A program made the translations under genes and the position numbers. This document shows positions 24,928 through 35,800 of a DNA stretch of 43,043 nucleotides, in pieces. Every line of letters begins with the position of its first letter. The first letter of the stretch is position 1. A model generated the notes under the pieces. It saw only the letters and a program-made list of their open reading frames with translations. It did no database searches and was not told the DNA's origin. Location of the stretch: the NCBI GenBank assembly GCA_014338005.1, contig QUBZ01000028.1, forward strand, positions 1-43,043, in the 5' to 3' direction. This DNA comes from Chloroflexota bacterium. GTDB taxonomy: Bacteria; Chloroflexota; Anaerolineae; Aggregatilineales; Phototrophicaceae.

Positions 24928-25231
24928 TGCGTGTTCCGGGCGTATTGCGCGCATAAAAACCGATGCGGTCTTTCAGAAATTCGTAGCCGGGTTTAGGCTG
25001 GCGATAAACCCAGCCGACGTTCTGCACCCGCAGCCCCGAAGGCAGTTCCAGATCAATCCAGTAGCAGACGCCTTTGTAGGGGCAGGTGTAGGTGCGGTCG
25101 GAGAGGCGCAGATAGGCCATATTGACATCCTCCGGCGCGAAGTACCAGCCGCCCTCAAATTCAAGCACGGCCTCCTCGTCGCCGGAGGCAATCACGTCAT
25201 TATTTTGCCGCTCCTGGATGCAGACAGCCAT
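24914..25231 (-). CDS. DUF427 family protein
   Basis: 105 residues from the ATG at 25231, preceded by AAAGG seven bases upstream; the frame is open further to 25312 but lacks a better site. GGWYFAPEDVNMAYLRLSDR, TYTCPYKGVCYWIDLELP and NVGWVYRQPKP match the DUF427 (beta-tent) family, small cytosolic proteins of unclear biochemical role. Monocistronic, convergent with the WD40 gene. Confidence 0.85.
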   Translation of the reverse strand: MAVCIQERQNNDVIASGDEEAVLEFEGGWYFAPEDVNMAYLRLSDRTYTCPYKGVCYWIDLELPSGLRVQNVGWVYRQPKPGYEFLKDRIGFYARNTPGTRISRV

Positions 25232-25351
25232 AAACAAACCTTTCATCATCCTTATCATCAGCGATGCATTGTTCTGCACTGTAGAGCGGGTGGATAAAAC
25301 GCACCTTACCAAGAATTAAATGTTCGCTCATTTTCGGCAGGCGGGAATCAA

Positions 25352-25378
25352 AACAGCCGGGAAAAATCCCCGGCTGTT
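25352..25378 (-). terminator. Rho-independent terminator of the LysM protein gene
   Basis: A perfect 10-bp stem (AACAGCCGGG at 25352-25361 with CCCGGCTGTT at 25369-25378) and a 7-base loop, followed in the minus direction by a short T run. It lies about 20 bases after the LysM gene stop. Confidence 0.8.
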
Positions 25379-25398
25379 CATCTGCGGCGCTGCGCGGC

Positions 25399-25830
25399 CT
25401 ACTGGATGGTGAAATCCGGGATGGAAAGCACCTGGCCGGCGTAAATGTAGTTGACGTTGTAGATGCCGTTCACCCGCGCCAGCACGTACATATCTACCCC
25501 GAAAGCCCGCGCGATGCGCGCCAGCGTATCGCCCCACTGGACGATGTAACTTTTGCCGGCGCCATTACCGGGGTCAATGACGGGCGACGATGCGACGCAC
25601 AGGCTCGTCCCGGCGTAAATGCGGGTGCTGCTGCCCATGCCGTTGAGCCGCTGAAGTTCCGCGACGCTCGTGCCGTAGCGCAGCGAGATACGGAACAGGT
25701 TTTCTCCATACTGAACGTAATGATACGACACGCAGCCTGCCGCGCTGACCGGCTGTGCCGGGGCCGCGAACAGGAAGCCGGCGACGACTGCAACCAGCGC
25801 CAGAACCGATAAAATTGACCGTGTGGACAT
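25399..25830 (-). CDS. Secreted double-LysM peptidoglycan-binding protein
   Basis: 143 residues from the ATG at 25830, with AAAGGG eight bases upstream; the longer frame to 26058 overlaps the methyltransferase gene and is rejected. Signal peptide of about 31 residues (SILSVLALVAVVAGFLFAAP ... VSAAG). Two LysM motifs follow: YHYVQYGENLFRISLRYGTS to about residue 78, and YIVQWGDTLARIARAFGVDM to about residue 138. No catalytic domain, so it probably binds peptidoglycan or another N-acetylglucosamine polymer at the cell surface. Terminator follows directly. Confidence 0.9.
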   Translation of the reverse strand: MSTRSILSVLALVAVVAGFLFAAPAQPVSAAGCVSYHYVQYGENLFRISLRYGTSVAELQRLNGMGSSTRIYAGTSLCVASSPVIDPGNGAGKSYIVQWGDTLARIARAFGVDMYVLARVNGIYNVNYIYAGQVLSIPDFTIQ

Positions 25831-25957
25831 CGTTTGTACCCTTTCAACTCGGATGAGTGATGCCCGTTTGAGAACATGCTTATTCTCGCGCCAAACGGTT
25901 TCCGGCACATCGGGTAAAAGATCGAAATCAGCATCCGTCCAAAGGCGGAAATGAGGC

Positions 25958-26689
25958 TTATTTTTGCAGCAGGCTGTAGCAATTAGCCGCGCCGTCCTCA
26001 CCGTCGGCGCGGTAAGTAAGGATTTGACGCAGGTTGGAAGCCGCCACCAGCGCGGCATGTTCGGTATCGTCTACGTAGTGGCAGTAGCGCAGCGCCGGCT
26101 GGCCGCGCCGCCAGTCCAGCAGGTAATCGTGCGTTTCGACCGCAAGCCCCTCCGGCCAGGGGGCAAAACGCGCCCGAAACCGCTCGTATTCGTAAAAACG
26201 CCAGCAGGCGAAGACCATCTGCCCGCCCGGTCTGACCCGCTCCGCCAGCCGCCGCACCAGCTCCAGGCGAGTTTGCCGTCCTGGTACGTGGTGCAGCACA
26301 CCGAATAAAACCACCAGGTCATATTCACCCGCATCCGGCGGGTTTTCCAGGATGTCGCGGGTTTCCAGCCGGATCGTCAGGCCGGGGCGGTTCGCCAGCG
26401 CCGCGCGCGCCCGTTCCAGCAGGGCGGGGGACGAGTCCAGGCCGTGATAGAGAAGGGCTGAGGGGGGAGTGCTGAGGGATGTGGGGGCGACAAGCCGCTC
26501 GTAAAGGAACAGGCCGAAGCGCCCGTTGCCGCAGCCCACGTCCAGCGCCGACAGCGGCGTTTTGAGGTGCGGCAGCAGCCGCTCCCAACCCGGCCAGGGC
26601 GTGCCGCGCGTCTGGTCGAAGTCCTCGGCTGTGATGCGATAAAAGTCCCGGTTGATTTGGTTCAGGCGGCGAATGGTGGCCTCGTCCAT
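25958..26689 (-). CDS. SAM-dependent class I methyltransferase
   Basis: 243 residues. Motif ALDVGCGNGRFGLFLYERL at 48-66 binds SAM; later come LTIRLETRDILENPPDAGEY and LVVLFGVLHHVPGRQTRLEL, typical of Methyltransf_25-like enzymes. N-terminal NQINRDFYRITAEDFDQTRG resembles tRNA methyltransferase Trm9-like proteins, so a tRNA substrate is possible, but small-molecule substrates are not excluded. It shares a divergent AT-rich intergenic region with the giant surface protein gene. The LysM gene follows 127 bases downstream and may have its own promoter. Confidence 0.82.
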   Translation of the reverse strand: MDEATIRRLNQINRDFYRITAEDFDQTRGTPWPGWERLLPHLKTPLSALDVGCGNGRFGLFLYERLVAPTSLSTPPSALLYHGLDSSPALLERARAALANRPGLTIRLETRDILENPPDAGEYDLVVLFGVLHHVPGRQTRLELVRRLAERVRPGGQMVFACWRFYEYERFRARFAPWPEGLAVETHDYLLDWRRGQPALRYCHYVDDTEHAALVAASNLRQILTYRADGEDGAANCYSLLQK

Positions 26690-26739
26690 CGTTTAAATCC
26701 ACAAATCACCTGTAAACCATAAATAAATGACATGCTATC

Positions 26740-26777
26740 AGGTATTGAATTAATTTTTAGGCAATTTTATAATACCT
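26740..26777. promoter_or_regulatory. Inverted repeat bracketing the promoter of the giant surface protein gene
   Basis: AGGTATT (26740-26746) and AATACCT (26771-26777) form a 7-bp perfect inverted repeat spanning the predicted -35 and -10 boxes. This is a plausible operator layout, though AT-rich sequence makes chance repeats possible. Confidence 0.35.
26745..26773 (+). promoter_or_regulatory. Predicted sigma70-like promoter of the giant surface protein gene
   Basis: TTGAAT (26745-26750), a 17-base spacer and a perfect TATAAT (26768-26773). Transcription would start near 26780 and give a leader of about 100 bases before the ATG at 26883. Confidence 0.6.
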
Positions 26778-26882
26778 TGTTGTGAATTATTTCCCAAAAC
26801 TCGTTTCTTAAGCCTTTGTAATGATTAGTGAGGGTTACAATTTGGTTATGTCGTGGGGGATTCTCAACCTCAGGAAATAACC

Positions 26883-29800
26883 ATGCCCTTATACAATTAT
26901 AAAAGCTGCCGGACTCGTTTTAAGGCGCTTATCAGCCTTGTGCTGGTTATGCTGGTGATCTTCAGTATTCAGGCGGCGGTGCTGGCGATCGGCGAATTAG
27001 CCGGTTCCGGCGGCATCTCCAGCGAACCGCTGGTGGGTGGTTTGATTGGTTTTAACATCAGCGTGACCAATATTCCCAATCCCCCGCCGGGGACGTATTT
27101 TAACGACCGTTTGTACAATGTTACAGGCGTGATTGTGCTGCCTGCCGGGGTGATGCTGAACAGCTGCGGCCTGCCGCCCAGTTCGATTTCTCCCGGCCCC
27201 GGCGCGGGCGAGACAACCATCATTTTCGACAACATCAAAAATCTCGAAGTGAACGAGGTGATAGACATCGGCTGCACCGCCACGCTGGACGCCTCGATTG
27301 ATCTGGGGCAGCCGTTCGATATCCAGTATCGTTGGGAAGCCAATACGCTGCCGGACGAAAGCGGCACGTGGATGTACTTCCCCGCCGGCGGGCCGGGCGC
27401 TTTCGCCACCATCTCGGCGCAGCCGCAGGCCTTCGACCTGGAAAAAATGCCCAACCCGAACACCGGCGAAGTCCAGGTGAACGGCGCGGGCGCTTATGTG
27501 GAAGGCGCGGGCGGGACGGGCGTCAACTGGCCGTATAACTACACCCTGTCGCTGACCAACAACCCGCTTAACCCCAGCACCGGCATACAGGTGATGGATG
27601 TCATCCCGTCGGGGGTGGCCTACCTGGGCAATGACATCGTGACCTGCACCGGCGCGGGGGCGCCGGCCAGCCCCACGCCGGCGCGCGTTTTAAACGCCGA
27701 CGGCAGCATCACGCTGACGTGGAGCATGAACCCGCTCGCGCCAGGGGAAGTGTGTACCTTCGGTTACGAGACGGCTATCCCCTACCGCTACCGCACCGCC
27801 GCCGGGCCGCTGCTGGGCGGCGGGCCGTTTGACGGGGCGATCATCCCCACCGACGTAACCCACGAAAACACCTATGAAGCAACCGGCTTCTACGACCCGC
27901 CCGGCCCGGACATCACGCCCAGCGCCGACGGCACGACCTCCACACCGCAGGACGACCCGCCCGGCATTGTCACCAGCGGCTATCACTCGATTGCCAAAAG
28001 CGCCAGCACGTCCGGCGTGCAGCAGGACTCGCCGATCACCTATACCATCAACGGCTGGATTTCGGAATATTACGATTTTACGGCCAGCGCCGGGACGCCC
28101 TACGTCATCACCGACATCCTGGCCGATGGCCTGGACTACTGCGGCCCTGGCTTCGGGCCGAACGGCTTTTACGGCGACTGCCTGGCGATCGTCACGCCGA
28201 CCTTTAACGGCGCGCCGCTGAACCCGGTCAGCGTGATGCAGGATGCTAACTTCAATCTGGTCATCACCTGGCACGTCACCGACGCGGCAGCCGTCGAAGC
28301 CGGCGATACCTGGGCATTGAGTTATAACGCACAGGTGCGGGATTATTACGCCTCCGACCCGACGCAGCCGGTTTCCGGCCTGGATGTGCGCCCCAACAAC
28401 GCCACCGCCAGCGGAACCTGGAACGACCGCATCACGGTTGGCCGCACCGGGACGGACGACACCCATGCCAGCGCCAGCGTGGAGCTGACCTCGCCTGCCC
28501 TGGACAAACAAATCTATGACCCGGCCACCGGCACGTTTATAAACGGCCCGGTGCAGGTCGAAATCGGCCAGCGGCTGACCTACCGCGTCGAGATCACCTT
28601 CGACGAAGACCTAGACATGCGAAACGTGATCGTGGATGATTTTCTGCCGCGCGGCCAGCGTTACGTGCCGAATACTGCCGACTTTGCCGGCAGCCAGGAT
28701 TACCCCGGCACGCCGCAGACCGCGCCGGGCGTGGGTTACGCCGGCAGCACCTACAGCGCCGAACAGGCGCAGGCTATCAACGGCTTTTACATTGATGACT
28801 GCCCTGGGCCAGGGCGCTTCCCCGGCTCTGCCGACCCGTTTTACAGCGCCGAACAGTTCCTCGGCGGTTTGCAGGATTTGGTCTGGAAGCTGTGCCGGGT
28901 GGACAACTCCGACTCCGGCACGCAGATTTTGTGGCGGGTGGTTTTCGACGCGGTGGTGATAGACGACCCGGCGCTGTTCGACGGCTACAAGGTGGCGAAC
29001 TTCGGCAACCTGAGCGGCACGAACAGCTTCGGCACGACCTACAGCCTGCGCGACAACCTGGACACGACGTACATCGTGCCGCTGCTGGTCGCCACTAAAA
29101 CCAACAACGCGCCTGACCCGCTGGATGTGCTGTCGGGGGCGTTCGCCTACACCATCAATTTCCAGAACGCCGGCACCGGCACAGCCTACGACTGGACGAT
29201 CATGGACGCCATCCCCGCCGGGATTCGCATCCCCGGCGGCGGGGTCTGCACCGGCTTCGCCACCACCGCGCCGGGCGCGTTCCGCTGTACGGCGGATGCC
29301 GGCGCGATGGCCGGGACGGGCGGTTTTGTGACCATCCAGCCGGACGATGGGGCGGGCGGCCACGATGCCGCGCGGCCTTTCCCCGCCGGCGCATCGTTTA
29401 ACTTTTCGTTCAATGCTGAACTCGCGCCGGACGCCACGCCGGACGAAACGCTGACCAACGTCGCCAGCGTCGAATACTGCACACAGCCCGACCCGTTTGA
29501 TCTGAACCTGGACGGCCAGCCCGACCGCCGCTGCATCGGCTATCTCGACCCCGACCCGACCGTTTTTGACGGCAGCGATACCCCGCACAGCGACGAAGGC
29601 GCGCCGCCGGACTTCCCGGATTTCCAGGACTATACCGATCCGTCCAACCCCAACGGCACGGACGATTCGACGGTACATATCGTGGGCGTCGGTACGGACA
29701 AGGGGCATGTCCCGCCGAGTCATGTGCCGCCGCAGATTGCCGGCGATTACGCCACCATCGGCGAGGTGTACCAGGTGACGCTGGACGTGACCATCCCGGC

Positions 29801-32800
29801 GCGCACGCACCTGTTCGCCGACCCGGCGGCAGGATATGTCGAAATCATTGATACGATTCTTCATGAAGGCGTGGCCTTCTGCGATACCGCCAGCGCCATC
29901 ACCGGCTGCGCCGACCCGATTCTGACTCAGCCCGGCGCGCTGGTGGTGCCGGACACGGTGGACAGCCCCACCGCGCCGAATTGGTGGCGCTGGCTGCCCG
30001 GCAGCCCTGACCCCGGCAGCCAGGTGCGGTTTTTCCTGGAGGAAATCAACAACAGCGCCTCGGACACCGACTACGCCTTCACCATCACCTTCACGATGGT
30101 CGTCACCGGGCTGGATGACGACGGTCTGACGCCGGTTTACTTCCCGCCCGCCGGCGGAGACGTGGCCGAAAACGGCTTCGTCGTGCGCTACTTCAACGAC
30201 GATACGCCGACCGCGCTGGAATTCACCACGCCGGACGAACCCGACGAGATAGACATCAACCAGCCGCTCATCACGACCGATAAGGAAGCCGTGCGAATCG
30301 TGCGCGGCGGGGCCGACCTGTGCAGCAGCGCGGCGGCCTGCGACGGCGTGAGCGTCCAGGGCGGCGATACCATCTACTACCGGACGGTGTACACCAGCAG
30401 CGGCGAAACGACCGCGATGGACGTTTCGCTGATTGACCAGCTTCCGCTGTTTGTGACCTTCAACGCCGATATGGTCTGCGTGTCCAGCGCCCCGGTGGTG
30501 AGCGGCGGCGTGGTCGCCACTGCGCCGCTGGCCCCGCCCTACAGCCTGGAACTGCAAATGGACACCACCCCGGCGGGTTTGTGGGACATCGCGCCCGGCC
30601 AGACCATCACCTGCGACTACAGCGTGACGGTTCAACCCATCGTGCCGGCAGGCACAAACCTGACCAACTTCACCGACGCCGACTGGAGTACGATTGACGG
30701 CACGCCGGGGCCGAATGACCCACCGGAGCGCGTGTTTGACGATACGCCCGACGACGGAGACGCCGATGAAGATGAAGAAACCGTCCCGGTGGAAGTGCCG
30801 ACGATGGGCAAAACACGCCTCAGCCCTGGGCCGACCGGCTCGCCCAGCGTTGCGCCGGTGCGTATCGGCGATGTGGTGCAGTACCAGATCACCGTACCGC
30901 TGCCCATCGGCGAAACGCGCAATCTGGTCGTGCGGGATAGCTTCGACCCCGGCCTGATTCTGTACACGACTGACCCGATTCCGTTCACCTTCATCACCAA
31001 TTCTACGCCGCCGGTTAACCTGACGGTGACGCAGACGCTCAACGGCACGAATGACGGCATCGGCGCGTTCAGCGTGGACTGGGCGTTGAGCGACCCGGCC
31101 TGCGCCGCCCAGGGCGGCGCGCCGCCCTGTATCATCAACGACGGCACGCCTAACGGCAGTTCGGCGGTGGTCATCACCTTCCGGGCGGTTGTGGCCGACG
31201 TGCCGCTGAACGTGAACGGTCTGGTGCTGGATAACATCGTTTCCGCCAGCTACGTGGACGGCTACGGCAACCCGCGCACGGTGCTTGACCCCGGCCCGCT
31301 GGATGATGAAGAAGTGCAGATCATCGAGCCGGATATTCAACTCGTGAAAACCGTCGCGCCGCTGAGCGCCGACGTCGGCGACACGCTGACCTATACGGTG
31401 ACGATTACCAACACGGCAGCGCCCGCCGCTAGCGACCCTGACCAGCCGACGGCCTACGACGTGACATGGGAAGATGACCTCGACCCGCGCGTGCAGTACG
31501 TGGCCGGTTCGATGATCTGCGAACTGAACGGTGCGCCGACAGCCGCCGTTGTCACCGGGACAGACCCCATCAGCGTGACCAACAACGCCGACCCGAACCT
31601 GAACGCCTGGGATTTGCGCCCCGGCGGCGTGGATACGCTGGAATGTACCTATCAGGGATTGGTCTTGCAGACCGTCCCGCCCGTCGCGGCGCTGCTGAAC
31701 ACCGCCGATGCCGACTGGTCGAGCCTGGACGGCACAGTCGCCGCCGGCCCGACCGACCCGAACGAACGCATCTACGACGACCGCGACCGCGACCCGCTGG
31801 TGGACTCGGACGGCGACGGCGACCCGGCCAACGATGATGATGACGGCGCGGACGACGCCGATCAGGCGCAGGCCGACGTGCCGAATCTGACGCTCGATAA
31901 AGTGGTCGGCCCGATCAGCGACCCGAATTATCAGACCGATAACCAGTACCAGCCGGGGCAGCTCATCCCCTACCAGATCACGATCGTTCTGCCGGAAGGC
32001 ACGGTCAACGATCTGACCATCACCGACACGTTTAACGCCAACCTGCAATTTGAAGCCGGCAGCACGACGATCAGCAGCGTGCCGGCGGGCGTTTCTATCC
32101 AGGCCGGGCCGACGGTGGCCGGTAATACCGTCACCTGGGTGCTGAACGACATCGTATATCCCGGCACGCCCGCGACCGCCAACCCGCCTGTGTCCGGTTA
32201 CACCATCACCCTCAGCTACCTAATGCGGGTACGCAGCACGGCGACCAACGGCGCGACCTATACCAACACTGCCGCCGCGCGCCACGACGCCAACAACGAC
32301 GGTTTGATTGACGCCAACGACCCGCCGCCTGTGACCGACACGACAGCGGTGGGTATCGAAACCCCGATGCTGCAAGTGACCAAAACCGAAAATGACGCCG
32401 ATAACCTGGTGGACGCCGGCGACGTGGTGACGTATACCGTCACGCTCAGCAATACGCGCGGTGCGACCGGCGGCATCGCCTACGACGTGTTTTTCACCGA
32501 AAACCTGGACGACGATACTGACTATGTGCCGGGCAGCATGGCCTGTAACTACGACGCCGCGCCCGCCGGCGGGCCGCTGACGCCGCTGACGCCGGTTGAG
32601 TTCGACCTGACACCTTTTGACGGTGTGGCCAACGCGCCAGAATCCGCCGCGTGGGATACGTTCCGTGTTTCCGGCGGGGCGGCGGAAAACGGCAATCCCT
32701 GGTTCCTCAACGGCGGCGACCGGATTATCTGCACCTATCAGGTGACGATTAACGCCGATGTTCGAGCGGGCGACCCGGCCATCGCCAACCGCGTGACTAT

Positions 32801-35800
32801 GACCGCCGACACGGCGGACGGCGACCAGCCGCAGGAAGTGACCAGCACCACGCCGCAGGTGACGACTACCCTGAGCGTCCCCGCGCCCACACTGGTTAAA
32901 GACGTGGACGCGGCGGCGGCGGAATATCAGGCCGACGGCGCGTACCAGGCCGGCGAACTCGTGCCGTATGTCATCACCGTGACTGTGCCGGAAGGCCAGA
33001 TCACCGATCTGAACATCACCGATACCTTCCCGGCGGGTTTCGTGTTCGTCACCGGCAGCACGTCGGTGACGACCAGTTGGGCGGCGGCGCTGACGCCGAC
33101 CGTGACCGAACTGCCCGCCGGAGGGACCTGGGCGTTCGGCAATGTGGCCGTTCCCGGCACGCCCACCGGCCCGACCGGCAGCTACGAAACCATCACCATT
33201 CGTTTTCTGCTGCGCGTGACCGACGCCGCGCCCGCCGGCCCGGCGGTCAATACGGCGGGCGGTAACTTCGACCCGCCCGGCAGCACCGATACGCCGATTC
33301 CGCCGGACGATGCGACCGTCCAGGTGGCCTGGCCGGCGCTGGATGTGGTCAAGACTGTGACGCCGCTCCAGACCGATGCCGGCGACCGGCTGACCTATAC
33401 CGTCGTCATTACCAACGGCAGCGCGAATGCCACACTGTATGACGTATCCTTCACCGACGACCCCAACGACTTCGTGACCGTGATCGTGGGCAGCCTGGCG
33501 TGCAGCATCGACGGCGGGCCGAATACCGACGTGGAAGTGAACCCGAACGTGGACGGCGCCGACCCCTTCACCGCCGCCGAAAACCTGGACGAAAATCTGA
33601 ACGAGTGGGATTTGCCGCCCGGCGCGGTGCTGACCTGCACCTATACGGCTGTGGTGGATGCCAACGTCCCGGCCACCGGCACGCTGCTGAACACCGTGAA
33701 CGCCTTCGGCAGCACCGCCAACGGCATCGCCACCGGTGAAGCCGAACTGACCGACAGCGACGACGCGCAGACGGCCACGCCAGACCCGCTGCTTGATAAA
33801 ACCCTGGACAGCGCCGACACGGTTTATGCCCCCGGCGAGATCGTGCCGTATGTGGTGACGCTCACCGTCCCCGAAGGCACAATCCGCGATCTGCGCGTGA
33901 CCGATACGCTGCCCGCCGGGCTGGCGTTTGAGGCCACCACCAGCGTTCTAATCGGCGGCGTGACGCCGCTGCCGCCCCTGACTCAGCCCGCTAACGGCGC
34001 GACCGGCGCGGTGACGTGGACGTTCGGCGACGTGACCGTGCCGAGCGCCGATAACACCGGCACGCTCGATTACGTGGTCATCACGCTGCGTTATACCGCC
34101 CGCGTGACCGGCGCGGCGCTGGACGGCCAGCCGCTGACCAACAGCGCCGCCGCCACCTACGACACCGGCGACGGCATGGACGACGCGCCCATCGGCCCGG
34201 ACGGCACAACCATCACGGTCGAAGTGCCGACCCAGACCACCGAAAAAGCCATCATCGAGATTGACCCGGATGGCCCCGCCGAGCCGCGCCCGCCTGAACC
34301 GTTCGACCCCGGCGATACCGTCGAGGGCGGTGGGGTCATCACTTACCGGGTGGTGCTGACCAACACCCATCCGACCGCCATGCTGTACGACGTGTTCCTG
34401 CTGGAAAACCCGCCCGACGAGGTGAGTTTTAACGCCGGCAGCGTGGCCTGCAACCTGCCGGGCGCGGTCGTCACCCCGAATGTGGATGACGCCGACCCGT
34501 TCACCATCGCCGGCGGCGCGGACGAAAACAGCAGTACCTGGGATTTACTGCCGGGGCAGGCGCTCATCTGCATCTACAGCGTCACTGTAAACGTGGATAT
34601 CCCGGCGGGCCTGAGCCTGACCAATGTCGTCACCGGGAACGGCTCCAGCGCCGACGGCGATGTGCCGGGCGAAGTGGATGTGATTGATGATGCATCCACC
34701 ACCATCGGCACGCTTGCGCCGAGCATCGTCAAAAGCGTCGTCAGCCCGAATCCGGCGGTCGCCACTATCGGCCAGACCATCGAATACCTGCTGGCGGTTC
34801 AACTGCCCATCGGCGTGACCACCGACCTGACCGTGACCGATACGCTGGAAGGCGATAACGGCAGCGGCGGCATTGACCTGCGTTTTGATGCTCTGGTGAG
34901 CATCACACGCGGCGGCAGCGACCTGTCCGGTTCGGTGACCCAGACGGTGGCGACCAACGCCGACGGCGAGCAGGTCATCACCTGGGACTTCACCGCGCCG
35001 CTGCTGTTCGACCCGGCGGGCGCGCCGCCCAACAATGTCGAAACCGTCGAAATTCGTTTTACAGCAGTGGTAGAGGACATCGCCGCCAACGATGACGGCG
35101 ACGTGCTGTGGAACTTCGTCGTTGGCGTCCTGTCGCCGGACGGCGGCGTGACCATCATAAATCTGATCGAAGACGATACCAGCGACAACGACGTGCTGCT
35201 GGCCGTCCCGGCGCTGGAAGTGGACAAAACGCACGACGACGCTAACGGCCATGTCGAGCCGGGGCAGGTCGTCACCTTCACCGTCACCGTCCGCAACGTC
35301 GGCACCGGGCTGGCGCAGAATCTCGTCCTTCAAGACCTGCTGCCCCCCGGCTGGACATATGTCCCCGGCTCAAGCCTGCTGGACGGCGCGCCGCTGGGCA
35401 ACCCGGCGCAGGTTGGGCAGGCGCTCACCTGGGACTTAAACGCGCTGGTCAACCCCGACCCGGTGCTGAACGGCGTCAGTTCGCTGACGCTGGTGTATCG
35501 GGCGGCAGCGCCGGTTCCGGTCAGCGGTTCGTACACCAATTTCGCCGAAGCCGCCGGGGATGACGCGCTCGGAAACCCGATTCCTGAAGATAACACCGAC
35601 CATGTGGCGAACGACACCGACCCCACCGACGACGCGACTGTGACGCTGGTGGCTTCGGCGGCCATTCAAGGGTTGGTGTGGCACGACGCGGACGCCGATG
35701 GCGTGCTGGACGGCGGCGAAGCCACCATCCCCGGCGTGACCATCCAGCTTTATGATGGCGCCGGCAACCTGATCGCCACTACGACCACCAGCGCCGCGCC

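Noticed and set aside
28611..32048. 1145-codon open frame antisense to the giant gene
   Set aside because: The sense frame has clear DUF11 domains. The antisense product is H/R/G/V-rich without domains, a normal shadow of GC-rich repetitive coding sequence.
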